Positions 9,738 to 18,254 of a stretch of DNA of 64,000 nt are shown piece by piece (the first letter of the stretch is position 1; the number at the start of each line of letters is the position of its first letter). A program made the translations under genes and the position numbers. The stretch spans positions 44,817-108,816 of the forward strand of contig NZ_JAPOHA010000010.1 in the NCBI RefSeq assembly GCF_026672255.1, written 5' to 3'. The notes beneath the pieces were generated by a model, which did no database searches, was not told the DNA's origin, and saw only the letters and a program-made list of their open reading frames with translations. Source of the stretch: Caproiciproducens galactitolivorans (GTDB lineage Bacteria > Bacillota > Clostridia > Oscillospirales > Acutalibacteraceae).

Positions 9738-10739
9738 ATGTACGATTTTTTTAATTTTTTCGGCAACATCCTGGGTTATCTGCTTTGGTTTTTTTACACC
9801 CTGATTCACAACTACGGAATCGCGATTATTCTCTTTACCGTTGTTCTGAAAATCCTGATGTTCCCTTTTTCCATCAAACAGCAGAAGTCCATGGCGGCCA
9901 ACAGCAAGATGGCCGTCAAGCAAAAAGAACTTCAAAAAAAGTACGGCAACGATAAAGCGAAGCTTCAGCAGGAAACGCAGAAGCTTTACGAAAAGGAAGG
10001 CGTGAATCCCACAAGCGGATGCCTTACCACTTTTATTCCGTTCCCGATTATGATCGGCCTGTTTTACACCGTTCAGAATCCGCTCGCAAACGCGCTGCAT
10101 CTTTCCGCGGATGGAATTGCCAAAGCGGTTGCCATGCTGAAAATGATTCCGGGCGTCGGCGCGAATTTCAACGCGCAGTACGCGCAGATCGAAATTGTTA
10201 AGCATTTTGCGGACTTAAGACCCCAGCTTACCATGTTTAACGGGGACGAGCTTAAAAAAATCGAATCGTTCAGCCATGGTTTTCAGTTTCTGGGAATGAA
10301 CCTTCTCGATACTCCCTGCGACGGTGCCAATATATTCGGAACGCTGTTCCGTTCAAACCTTTGGGTTATTCCGGTGCTGTGCCTTGTTTCTTCTTTGGTA
10401 ACACAGTATTTTATGATGAAAATGCAGCCCGGAATGCAGCAGCAGGAAGGCTGCATGAAATACATGTTTTATTTCATGCCTTTGTTCAGTGCATGGCTTG
10501 CCTGCACCCTGCCGGCGGCTGTCGGTTTTTACTGGATTATTTCGACCCTTACCGGATTTTTGCAGACCATCATTCTGAATATCTGGTACAGCCCGGCAGA
10601 TTTGAACGCAAAAGCCGAGGCGCAAAGAATTGCCCTGCTGGAGCAGGAAGAAGCAAAAATCAAGAGGATACCGGTCGTTTTCCAGCCGGCTGAGACAGGA
10701 AAAGGCAAAGCGGGAAAAAACAGAAAACCAAAAGCGTAA
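9738..10739 (+). CDS. yidC: Membrane protein insertase YidC (SpoIIIJ/OxaA type)
   Basis: YidC inserts and folds membrane proteins, alone or with SecYEG. The 333-residue protein is the Gram-positive type without the large periplasmic domain. The first helix lies near residues 10-30 and the hydrophobic helix with FPFSIKQQKSM near 50. A charged cytosolic hairpin (KELQKKYGNDKAKLQQE) and conserved helices around FYTVQNPL and FYWIISTLTGFLQTIIL follow. The tail is basic. Unlike the B. subtilis homologues it shows no lipobox. GAGGAG precedes the ATG. It is followed by jag, its usual partner. Confidence 0.96.
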   Translation: MYDFFNFFGNILGYLLWFFYTLIHNYGIAIILFTVVLKILMFPFSIKQQKSMAANSKMAVKQKELQKKYGNDKAKLQQETQKLYEKEGVNPTSGCLTTFIPFPIMIGLFYTVQNPLANALHLSADGIAKAVAMLKMIPGVGANFNAQYAQIEIVKHFADLRPQLTMFNGDELKKIESFSHGFQFLGMNLLDTPCDGANIFGTLFRSNLWVIPVLCLVSSLVTQYFMMKMQPGMQQQEGCMKYMFYFMPLFSAWLACTLPAAVGFYWIISTLTGFLQTIILNIWYSPADLNAKAEAQRIALLEQEEAKIKRIPVVFQPAETGKGKAGKNRKPKA

Positions 10740-10799
10740 GCGAGCATTCTCACATTCGTAAGAAAAGAAAAAGAGAAAACAACCCGGGGAGGTAATACC

Positions 10800-11627
10800 G
10801 TGATAAAAGAAGCGATTGCAACCGGTGATACTGTAGAACTGGCGAGAGAAGCCGCATGCAGGGAACTCGGTGTTGAATCCTATGATGCGGAATTTGAAAT
10901 TCTGGAAATGCCCACAAAAAAGACATTCGGTCTTTTCGGCGGGAACCCGGCGAAGGTAAGGGTCTTTATTAAAAGCAATCCCGCCGAGGCCGCCGCGGAA
11001 TACTTGAAGAAAATTCTGGGGCACATGGGTCTTTCTTCGGTCGATATCAGAATCACCGAGGAAGAAAACGGTGCGCAGCTTTCCCTTTCCGGTGAAGATA
11101 TCGGTTTCATTATCGGTCACCGCGGAGAGACGCTCGACGCGCTTCAGTACTTAACCGGACTTGTGGCCAACCATATCGACAATACCTATTATCGGATTAC
11201 GCTTGACATTGGAAATTACCGTGAAAAACGCAAGGAAACGCTCGAAATTCTGGGCAAAAAAATCGCCGTCAAGGCGGTTAAGACCGGCCGGAACTCCTCT
11301 TTGGAACCGATGAATCCTTACGAGCGGCGGATTATCCATACGGCGGTTCAAACCGTGGAAGGAGCAAAGTCCTGGTCGGAAGGCGAGGATCTCGGCCGCC
11401 ATGTTGTGATCGGCCCGGAAGCAGGCGAACGGCCGCTTCCCCGCAGAAACTTTAACAACAGAAGCCAGCAGCACCGTCCTTACGGGGACAAGCCGCGGAC
11501 AGGCTATGGCAACCGGTCGCCGAAACCGGCGCAAAGTACCGCGCAGCCGGTGCATCCCCCGGTGAAGCAGGAGCCGAAGAGCGATAAGAATGCTCCGCTT
11601 TACGGCCGCATCGATTTTAAAAAATAA
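10800..11627 (+). CDS. jag: Jag/KhpB RNA-binding protein (KH and R3H domains)
   Basis: This 275-residue protein has the Jag layout: the N-terminal Jag_N domain (about residues 1-50, with KKTFGLFGG), a KH domain (about 78-150, with IGFIIGHRGETLDALQYLTGLVANH), the R3H domain (with MNPYERRIIHTAVQTVEGAKSWSEG), and a long basic, glutamine- and proline-rich tail of about 60 residues. The start is GTG at 10800, chosen for GGGGAGG eight bases before. KhpB acts with KhpA as an RNA chaperone in related bacteria. Linkage to yidC is conserved. Confidence 0.95.
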   Translation: MIKEAIATGDTVELAREAACRELGVESYDAEFEILEMPTKKTFGLFGGNPAKVRVFIKSNPAEAAAEYLKKILGHMGLSSVDIRITEEENGAQLSLSGEDIGFIIGHRGETLDALQYLTGLVANHIDNTYYRITLDIGNYREKRKETLEILGKKIAVKAVKTGRNSSLEPMNPYERRIIHTAVQTVEGAKSWSEGEDLGRHVVIGPEAGERPLPRRNFNNRSQQHRPYGDKPRTGYGNRSPKPAQSTAQPVHPPVKQEPKSDKNAPLYGRIDFKK

Positions 11628-11634
11628 TGACTTG

Positions 11635-11668
11635 ACGGGCGGTTCGCAGAATCGCCCGTTTCTTTTCG
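11635..11668 (+). terminator. Rho-independent terminator after jag
   Basis: ACGGGCG (11635-11641) pairs with CGCCCGT (11653-11659), followed by TTCTTTTC. It closes the rpmH-jag unit, and the 230 bases that follow before mnmE show no gene. Confidence 0.75.
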
Positions 11669-11899
11669 TTCGGATCGGAAAGTTCTTTTTCAAATGCCTT
11701 GTTCCATTCTTCTTAAAAAAGGTCGGAAGAAATGAAATTCGGAGAAAACAAGACAGGCTTTTCTGAAAATCCCGGGCAAATCAGAGGAACGATGGAAATA
11801 GTATATACGAATGTCTGAAATCGGCGATTTATTTAAAAAGGCCAATTTTTTTTTAAAATTTACCCGCGCAGAGCGTGGATAATACGGATGAGGTACACT

Positions 11900-13291
11900 A
11901 TGGAAAACAGAGAAACTTACAGCCCGTCGTCCAAAACGATCGCGGCGATTTCCACGCCGCAGGCTCCGGGCGGAATCGGGATTGTGCGTATTTCCGGCCC
12001 GCGCGCACGGGAAATCGCGGGAAAGGTTTTTACCTCGAAACGGGGGAAAACACTGGATGAAATCAAAGGCTACACCGCTCTTTACGGGCGGGTTCACGAC
12101 GGGGACGAGGCAATCGACGAGGCAATCGCCCTGAATTATACCGCGCCCGCAAGCTTTACCGGCGAAGACGTTGTGGAACTTTCCTGCCACGGAGGGCTGT
12201 ATCTTCTGCGCCGGGTGCTGAAGGCGGTTTTTTCCGCCGGAGCGGTTCCGGCGGGGCCGGGGGAATTTACGCGCCGGGCGTTTCTGAACGGAAAAATCGG
12301 GCTGACGGAAGCCGAATCCGTTATGCAGCTCATCGGCGCGCAGGGAGGCCAGGCTGCAAAGGCCGCTCTGGCCGGGCATGACGGCGCGCTGGAAAAGAAA
12401 ATCCGGAAAATCCGCGAAAGCCTGATTCAGACGGCCGCGCACCTTTCCGCATGGGCAGATTACCCGGAGGACGACATTCCGGAAGTAAACGAGGAATCCC
12501 TGCATGAAACGCTCCGTTTTGCAAAGGAGGAGCTTGACCGGCTTCTCAGTCAGTTCGACGCCGGACGGGCCATCCGCGAAGGAGTCGTTACGGTGATCGC
12601 CGGGCGGCCTAATGTGGGAAAATCCACTTTAATGAACCTGCTTTCCGGCTGCGAGCGTTCCATCGTTACCGAATACGCCGGTACAACGCGCGATATTGTG
12701 GAGGACACCGTGATTCTCGGGGATGTCCCGCTTCGCCTTTCGGACACCGCGGGCATTCATCTGACGGAAGACCCGGTGGAACTCATCGGCGTGGAGCGCG
12801 CGCGCGAAAGAATCCGGGAAGCCCAGCTCATTCTGGCGGTCTTTGATTCCTCGCAGGGGCTGAACGATGAAGACCGGGAGCTGGTTTCGGTGATTCGTGA
12901 CGCGCCGTCGATCGCGGTTGTGAATAAGAGCGATCTGCCTGCAAAAATTGACTTAGAGTATATTAAATATAATTTTAAACGAATAGTATATATATCTGCG
13001 CTTTCCGGAGAGGGATTGGAACAATTGAAAAACGCGGTGGCCGAACTTCTGCACACGGCGGGGCTGAATCCGGCGGAAGGAATCCTGTTTACAGAACGCC
13101 AGCGCGACGCGGCGCGGCGCGCCGGAGAGGGCGTTGACGAAGCGCTTGCGGCGGTGGAGAGCGGAATAACGCTCGACGCGGTGACCGTTTCCATTGAGGG
13201 CGCAATTTCCGCGCTGCTGGAATTGACCGGCGAACGCGCAACCGAAGCGGTCGTCGATTCCGTTTTCCACCATTTCTGCGTAGGAAAATAA
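11900..13291 (+). CDS. mnmE: tRNA modification GTPase MnmE
   Basis: MnmE works with MnmG to place a carboxymethylaminomethyl group on U34 of certain tRNAs. Its N-terminal domain binds formyl-tetrahydrofolate (TIAAISTPQAPGGIGIVRISG). The G domain has G1 GRPNVGKST near residue 230, TTRDIVEDT, the G3 DTAGIH and G4 NKSD. The C-terminus ends in the catalytic FCVGK. The ATG at 11900 has GAGG six bases upstream. An in-frame ATG at 11888 would add four residues. A patch at 12950-13000 inside the G domain is strikingly AT-rich, unlike the rest of the gene, but it encodes a normal stretch. Confidence 0.97.
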   Translation: MENRETYSPSSKTIAAISTPQAPGGIGIVRISGPRAREIAGKVFTSKRGKTLDEIKGYTALYGRVHDGDEAIDEAIALNYTAPASFTGEDVVELSCHGGLYLLRRVLKAVFSAGAVPAGPGEFTRRAFLNGKIGLTEAESVMQLIGAQGGQAAKAALAGHDGALEKKIRKIRESLIQTAAHLSAWADYPEDDIPEVNEESLHETLRFAKEELDRLLSQFDAGRAIREGVVTVIAGRPNVGKSTLMNLLSGCERSIVTEYAGTTRDIVEDTVILGDVPLRLSDTAGIHLTEDPVELIGVERARERIREAQLILAVFDSSQGLNDEDRELVSVIRDAPSIAVVNKSDLPAKIDLEYIKYNFKRIVYISALSGEGLEQLKNAVAELLHTAGLNPAEGILFTERQRDAARRAGEGVDEALAAVESGITLDAVTVSIEGAISALLELTGERATEAVVDSVFHHFCVGK

Positions 13292-13539
13292 AGAATGTAT
13301 TTTTGAAGTATACTATTAAGTTGCTTGCGGCAGGCAGGATGGTTTGGATACTTAGAATGCCGATTGCCTGTTTTGCGGCAACGCAAGCTATCCGGTAATG
13401 ATAAATCAAGGCTTTCAATAATGTTTTATGAATCAAAGACGGACGAGCAGGCTTCTCTGTTTCATTTTTCCGTGGAGGAACATCGCTTATGCGGTATGGG
13501 GAAACGGCGAATGCCCCTGTGCGTCAGGGAGGGATTCTC

Positions 13540-15414
13540 ATGAGATACAATGCTGGTGAATATGATGTGGCGGTGATCGGCGCGGGACACGCGGGAATTG
13601 AGGCCGCGCTTTCTTCGGCGCGCCTTGGCTGCCGCACCTGCGTTTTTACAATTAATATGGATGCCGTCGGAAACTGCCCCTGCAATCCGTCGATCGGCGG
13701 AACGGCAAAGGGACATCTTGTGCGTGAAATTGACGCGCTTGGCGGGGAAATGGGCAAAACCGCGGACGCGGCAATGCTGCAAAGCCGGATGCTGAACCTT
13801 GGAAAAGGCCCGGCTGTCCATTCTCTGCGCGCGCAGATCGACCGCCGCGAGTACGGCAAGATTATGAAACATAAACTCGAGCTTCAGCCGAATCTGCATA
13901 TGAATCAGGCAGAAATCGTGGAGCTTACCCGTACGGAGGACGGCATGTGGCAGTTGGTCACACGCATGGACGCGGTTTACCGCGCAAAAGCGGTGGTAAT
14001 TGCAACGGGAACCTTTTTGGGCGGCAAGATTTACGTTGGAGACGTTTCCTATGAAAGCGGGCCGGACGGCATGTTTCCCGCCGCGTTTCTGGGGGCGTCG
14101 CTGAAAAAGCTGGGTCTGCGCCTGCGCCGTTTCAAAACCGGAACACCCGCGCGTGTGCTGAAATCCAGCATTGACTTTACGGATTTGGAAGAACAGCGCG
14201 GAGACGAGCCGGTTATTCCGTTTTCCTACGATACGCTGACGCCGCCGGAAAATCGCGCCGTCTGCCATATTTCCTGGACGAATGAGAAAACAAAGCAGAT
14301 TATTCTCGAGAATATCGGGCGTTCTCCGATGTACAGCGGAAAAATCGAAGGCATCGGGCCGCGTTACTGCCCGAGCATTGAAGATAAAATCATGCGGTTC
14401 AAGGACAAGCCGCGCCATCAGCTGTTTATTGAGCCCTGCGGGCTGGATACCGAGGAAATGTATTTACAGGGAATGAGTTCCTCCCTGCCGGAGGACGTGC
14501 AGGTTGCTTTTTACCGTACGATCAAGGGGCTGGAACATGTTCAGATTATGCGCAGCGCTTACGCGATTGAATACGACTGCGTCGATCCTCTGCAAATGAA
14601 TGCGACGCTGGAATTCATGGATTTTCCCGGTCTTTACGGAGCGGGGCAGTTTAACGGCAGCTCCGGTTATGAGGAAGCCGCCGCGCAGGGACTGGTCGCC
14701 GGGATCAATGCCGCGCTGAAAGTGCTGGGCAGGGAGCCGATGGTTCTCGACCGCGCGGGTTCCTATATCGGAACGCTGGTGGACGACCTGATTACGAAGG
14801 GGGTTACCGACCCTTACCGCATGATGACTTCCCGCAGCGAATACCGCCTTGTGCTCCGGCAGGACAACGCCGACGAGCGGATGACCCCGACCGGGCGGAA
14901 AATCGGGCTGATTTCCGACGAGCGCTGGGAGCGTTTCCAGTTGAAGCAAAAACAGAAGGAGGAGGAGCTGAAACGGGTGCAGAATACCGTTCTGCCGCCG
15001 TCTGAGGCGCTGAATTCCATCCTTGTTTCACATGAAACATCGCCCGTAACGACGGGTGTGCGCCTGTCGGAACTGCTCCGCAGACCGCAGCTCAGCTATG
15101 AAATTCTGAAAGCGGTCGACCCGAACCGCCCCGACCTGCCGGACGCTGTATTTGAAAGCGTGGAAATCGAAATCGAGTACGAGGGGTATATTAAACGTCA
15201 GAAAGCGGATATCGCGGAGATGCGGCGGCTGGAAGCGCAGAAGCTTCCGGAAGACACGGATTACAGGCAGATGACCGGCCTGCGCACCGAAGCGCAGGAA
15301 AAACTGACGAAGGTAAAGCCTTCCAGCGTGGGACAGGCCTCGCGCATATCGGGGGTAAGCCCCGCGGATATTTCCGTCCTGCTGATCTGGCTTGCCCGCA
15401 AAAGGGAGGCGTAA
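13540..15414 (+). CDS. mnmG: tRNA uridine-5-carboxymethylaminomethyl synthesis enzyme MnmG
   Basis: MnmG (GidA) is the FAD- and NADH-dependent partner of MnmE. The 624-residue protein starts with the FAD-binding motif VIGAGHAGIEAALSSARLG. It contains CNPSIGGTAKGH, GTFLGGKIYVG, KTGTPAR and QFNGSSGYEEAAAQGL, and its C-terminal helical domain ends in the conserved RISGVSPADISVLLIWL. The ATG at 13540 has GGGAGGG nearby and matches the usual N-terminus. An upstream in-frame ATG at 13489 is rejected. A parS-like site lies inside the gene at 15024. rsmG follows with one base between. Confidence 0.97.
   Translation: MRYNAGEYDVAVIGAGHAGIEAALSSARLGCRTCVFTINMDAVGNCPCNPSIGGTAKGHLVREIDALGGEMGKTADAAMLQSRMLNLGKGPAVHSLRAQIDRREYGKIMKHKLELQPNLHMNQAEIVELTRTEDGMWQLVTRMDAVYRAKAVVIATGTFLGGKIYVGDVSYESGPDGMFPAAFLGASLKKLGLRLRRFKTGTPARVLKSSIDFTDLEEQRGDEPVIPFSYDTLTPPENRAVCHISWTNEKTKQIILENIGRSPMYSGKIEGIGPRYCPSIEDKIMRFKDKPRHQLFIEPCGLDTEEMYLQGMSSSLPEDVQVAFYRTIKGLEHVQIMRSAYAIEYDCVDPLQMNATLEFMDFPGLYGAGQFNGSSGYEEAAAQGLVAGINAALKVLGREPMVLDRAGSYIGTLVDDLITKGVTDPYRMMTSRSEYRLVLRQDNADERMTPTGRKIGLISDERWERFQLKQKQKEEELKRVQNTVLPPSEALNSILVSHETSPVTTGVRLSELLRRPQLSYEILKAVDPNRPDLPDAVFESVEIEIEYEGYIKRQKADIAEMRRLEAQKLPEDTDYRQMTGLRTEAQEKLTKVKPSSVGQASRISGVSPADISVLLIWLARKREA
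15024..15039. promoter_or_regulatory. parS-like centromere site inside mnmG
   Basis: TGTTTCACATGAAACA differs from the consensus parS palindrome TGTTTCACGTGAAACA by one central base. A second identical copy lies at 17186. Both are within 3 kb of parA and parB, the normal location of parS clusters near the origin, and ParB is expected to nucleate here. Confidence 0.8.
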
Positions 15415-15415
15415 C

Positions 15416-16129
15416 ATGGAGGATATTCAAAATCAACTGATTTCGTCCGCAAAGAGCATGGGGATGGAGGTCAGTGGGAGCGAGGCGCAAAGTTTTCAAC
15501 AATATATGGAGTTATTGTTGAATTGGAGCGAGAAAATGAACCTGACAGCCATTAAGGAACCGCGCGAGATAGCGGAAAAGCATTTTCTGGACAGCATCCT
15601 GATTTTAAAATATATCGACCTTCCGGGCGGTGCAAAGCTGATCGACGTCGGCACCGGCGCGGGTTTCCCCGGCGTACCGCTGAAAATTATGCGGCCAAAG
15701 CTGGAACTGACCCTGCTGGACGGGCTGAACAAACGCCTGATCTTTTTAAAGGATGTGCTCGACCGTCTGCAATTGCCGGCGGAACTGGTGCATGCGCGCG
15801 CGGAAGAGGCCGGGCGGCAGAAAACGTACCGCGGAAAGTTTGATTTTGCGACGGCCCGCGCGGTTGCGCCGCTGAATCTTCTCTGCGAATACTGCCTTCC
15901 GTTTCTGAAAATGGGCGGAACCTTTGTCGCGATGAAAGGCCCGGATCCGCGGGAAGAAACGGACGACGCGAAAAACGCGATTGCTCTTCTGGGCTGTGAA
16001 CTTACGAAAGTCGAGGAATTCGAGCTGCCGGGCGGCGACCGCCGAAGCCTGATCTTTATCCGGCGCACGAAGCCGCTGCCGGATTTGTATCCCCGGCATG
16101 GGGCGAAAATCGCAAAAAATCCCCTATGA
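15416..16129 (+). CDS. rsmG: 16S rRNA (guanine(527)-N(7))-methyltransferase RsmG
   Basis: RsmG (GidB) methylates G527 of 16S rRNA using S-adenosylmethionine. The 237 residues include the conserved NLTAIKEPREIAEKHFLDSI and the SAM site LIDVGTGAGFPGVPLKI near residue 80. LDGLNKRLIFLKDV and FATARAVAPL follow. GGGAGGC precedes the ATG at 15416, which directly follows the mnmG stop. An upstream in-frame ATG inside mnmG is unlikely. The order mnmE-mnmG-rsmG-noc is standard for Firmicutes. Loss of this enzyme is known to give low-level streptomycin resistance in other bacteria. Confidence 0.96.
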   Translation: MEDIQNQLISSAKSMGMEVSGSEAQSFQQYMELLLNWSEKMNLTAIKEPREIAEKHFLDSILILKYIDLPGGAKLIDVGTGAGFPGVPLKIMRPKLELTLLDGLNKRLIFLKDVLDRLQLPAELVHARAEEAGRQKTYRGKFDFATARAVAPLNLLCEYCLPFLKMGGTFVAMKGPDPREETDDAKNAIALLGCELTKVEEFELPGGDRRSLIFIRRTKPLPDLYPRHGAKIAKNPL

Positions 16130-16236
16130 ATAGCGGTTTTCAGAATACATATTCTCGGATAAATGCGGGGGAATCCACAGGAACCGCCACAAAGCTACAA
16201 AAAATATTTTTCTTACTTGCCATAATTTTACAAATT

Positions 16237-16290
16237 ATTGCCGTTCATCGTGCTATCCTTATCAAAAAGGGACGAGCAGGGGGCGGCAAT
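16237..16290 (+). other. Structured leader with shared GGACGAGCAG motif before noc
   Basis: ATTGCCG (16237-16243) pairs with CGGCAAT (16284-16290). The enclosed bases hold ATCGTGC and, after an A-rich loop, GGACGAGCAGGGGG. The same core occurs at 63782-63815, and GGACGAGCAG alone occurs at 13441 and 23135, all outside genes. The right arm ends one base before the proposed TTG start of noc, so folding could affect its translation. No known RNA family is recognised. Confidence 0.4.
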
Positions 16291-16291
16291 T

Positions 16292-17110
16292 TTGCATTTA
16301 TTCAATGAATCGTGTAAGGTAGTGCAAATTTCGATCAACTCTATTCATCCAAATCCGGCACAGCCGCGGCGGGTCTTCAACGAACAGGAGCTTTTGGAGC
16401 TGTCGCGGAGTATCCGTACGAACGGGCTGCTCCAGCCGATTTCCGTTCGCCGCGTAAAAGACGGCTATGAACTGATTGCGGGCGAGCGCAGGCTCCGTGC
16501 CTGCAAAATTGCCGGGCTCGATACGGTTTCCTGTATTATCAGCGACTGTTCCCCTGAAACCAGCGCGGTCCTTGCCATGACCGAGAATCTGCAAAGACAG
16601 GATCTTCAGATTTTTGAGGAAGCGGAGGGAATCCGCCAACTGATTGAGCAGTGGAACGTTACGCAGGAAGAAGCCGCGCTGCGGCTTGGCAAAAGTCAGT
16701 CCACGCTGGCAAATAAGCTGCGGCTTTTAAAGCTTACCAAAGAGGAACGCGAAAAAATCACTGCCTGCGGGCTGACAGAACGCCACGCCCGTGCGCTTTT
16801 GCGGATTAAGGACGAAACCCTGCGCGAAACGGCGCTGAATCAGATTATTGCCCGCGACTGCAATGTAAAACAGGCGGAAGATTTGATAGACAAGCTCCTT
16901 GCCGGAAGCGAAAAGCCGAAGAAGACCAAGCGAACCGTTGTTGTGAAAGACGTCCGCATTTTCCTGAATACGATCAACCATGCGATTGAAACCATGAAAC
17001 AGAGCGGGATCAATGCGCAGACGCTGAAAAGCGAAACCGACGAGTATATTGAATGTCTGGTTCGTATTCCGAAGGGACAGGCTACCTCCGGCGGAAAAAA
17101 GCCTGCTTAA
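16292..17110 (+). CDS. noc: Nucleoid occlusion protein Noc (ParB/Spo0J family)
   Basis: This ParB-family CTPase/DNA-binding protein is encoded between rsmG and parA, the position of Noc in B. subtilis, where it blocks division over the nucleoid. Visible parts are ISINSIHPNPAQPRRVFNEQE, the CTP motif AGERRLRA, TENLQRQDLQIFEEAEG, the helix-turn-helix TQEEAALRLGKSQSTLANKLRLL, and a C-terminal dimer domain. TTG at 16292 is proposed because AGGGGG lies eight bases upstream. A GTG further on is the main alternative. With either, the protein lacks the long amphipathic N-terminus of Bacillus Noc, so membrane binding is uncertain and it could be a second ParB. Confidence 0.88.
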   Translation: MHLFNESCKVVQISINSIHPNPAQPRRVFNEQELLELSRSIRTNGLLQPISVRRVKDGYELIAGERRLRACKIAGLDTVSCIISDCSPETSAVLAMTENLQRQDLQIFEEAEGIRQLIEQWNVTQEEAALRLGKSQSTLANKLRLLKLTKEEREKITACGLTERHARALLRIKDETLRETALNQIIARDCNVKQAEDLIDKLLAGSEKPKKTKRTVVVKDVRIFLNTINHAIETMKQSGINAQTLKSETDEYIECLVRIPKGQATSGGKKPA

Positions 17111-17158
17111 AAAGCTTATAAGTTTTACTCCTATTTCCCTATATCATTTCCCACAAGG

Positions 17159-17190
17159 CAGGCCGGACACGTGTCCGGCCTGTTTTGTTT
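17159..17190 (+). terminator. Rho-independent terminator of noc
   Basis: CAGGCCGGACAC and GTGTCCGGCCTG form a perfect 24-base palindrome (17159-17182), followed by TTTTGTTT. The T-tract runs into the parS copy at 17186, so the two elements share bases. Confidence 0.85.
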
Positions 17191-17201
17191 CACATGAAAC
17201 A
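17186..17201. promoter_or_regulatory. parS-like centromere site between noc and parA
   Basis: TGTTTCACATGAAACA is identical to the copy at 15024 and one base off the parS consensus. It lies in the spacer upstream of parA and overlaps the noc terminator tail. Confidence 0.8.
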
Positions 17202-17351
17202 TCTGATAAGGAGGGCAGCCCCGCTCGTATTTTTTGGGAGGAAAATCGAAAGTATCCTTCTTTTCGCGCCGTGTTCCGCATAAAATAGGAAGAAACCAAA
17301 TTTACGGCGGGTGCGGGGGAGAGATTCTTCCAACATATGTGAATAAACTCC

Positions 17352-17380
17352 TTTAACTTACGGAAAAAGCGTGCTATAAT
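17352..17380 (+). promoter_or_regulatory. Predicted sigma-A promoter of parA-parB
   Basis: TTTAAC (17352-17357) and TATAAT (17375-17380) are separated by 17 bases and lie about 90 bases before parA. Confidence 0.55.
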
Positions 17381-17471
17381 AATAACATTATACGCTGATG
17401 CCCGAATAGGGCGGTTCCGTTTGTTTCAGCGATGATCCGGCGGGCGGGAACCCGCTTCGGGAGGGAAAAGA

Positions 17472-18239
17472 ATGGGAAAAATTATCGCAATCGCCAACCA
17501 GAAGGGAGGCGTCGGCAAAACCACAACATCGGTCAACCTTTCCTCCGCGATGGGGTTGAAAGGGAAGAAAACCCTGCTTGTGGATATCGACCCCCAGGGC
17601 AACGCCTCGAGCGGGGTCGGGGTAGACCGCCGCACGCTGAAAAATACCGTTTACGAGGTTCTGATCGGCGAAACAAATGCAAAAGATGTGATCATCCATA
17701 CGGAATTTACCAATCTGGATCTGATTCCGTCCAGCATGGATTTGGCGGCGGCTGAAATCGAGCTTGTTTCGCTGGAGCACCGTGAATCCATTCTGAAAAA
17801 CGCGCTGGTGCCGTTCCGGGACCAGTACGATTATATCTTTATCGACTGTCCGCCCTCGCTTGGCCTGATTACGACCAACGCGCTCTGCGTGGCGGATACG
17901 CTTCTGGTACCGATTCAATGCGAATATTACGCGCTGGAAGGCCTCTCCCAGCTTATGAATACGGTTCGCCGCATAAAGCGGCAGTACAATTCCCAGCTTG
18001 ATATTGAGGGCGTTCTGCTCACGATGTACGACGGCAGGCTGAATCTGACGCAGCAGGTTGTGGAAGAAGTGAAAAAATACTTCCCGCGCAAGGTGTTTGC
18101 GAGCGTGGTGCCGCGCACCGTGCGCCTTTCCGAGGCGCCCAGCTTTGGGAAGCCCATCCAGTACTTCGACAAAAGCTCCCGGGGCGCTTTGGCTTACGAG
18201 GCGCTGGCGGAGGAAATTCTGACAGCGAATAAGAGATAG
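17472..18239 (+). CDS. parA: Chromosome partitioning ATPase ParA (Soj)
   Basis: ParA/Soj is a deviant Walker ATPase that segregates origins with ParB and in B. subtilis also modulates DnaA. The 255 residues start with the deviant Walker A NQKGGVGKTTTSVNLS near residue 8, then LLVDIDPQGNASSG, IDCPPSLGLITTNAL and the C-terminal VVPRTVRLSEAPSFGKPI. GGGAGGG lies before the ATG. It is followed after 15 bases by parB, and both parS copies are within 2.5 kb. Confidence 0.96.
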   Translation: MGKIIAIANQKGGVGKTTTSVNLSSAMGLKGKKTLLVDIDPQGNASSGVGVDRRTLKNTVYEVLIGETNAKDVIIHTEFTNLDLIPSSMDLAAAEIELVSLEHRESILKNALVPFRDQYDYIFIDCPPSLGLITTNALCVADTLLVPIQCEYYALEGLSQLMNTVRRIKRQYNSQLDIEGVLLTMYDGRLNLTQQVVEEVKKYFPRKVFASVVPRTVRLSEAPSFGKPIQYFDKSSRGALAYEALAEEILTANKR

Positions 18240-18254
18240 CGGGGGGAGAGAACA

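Noticed and set aside
11690..12505. Long open frame on the minus strand across mnmE and its upstream spacer (271 codons)
   Set aside because: It overlaps mnmE, which has full domain support. The peptide is rich in Arg, Pro and Gly, typical of the complement of a GC-rich gene, and no ribosome site is seen.
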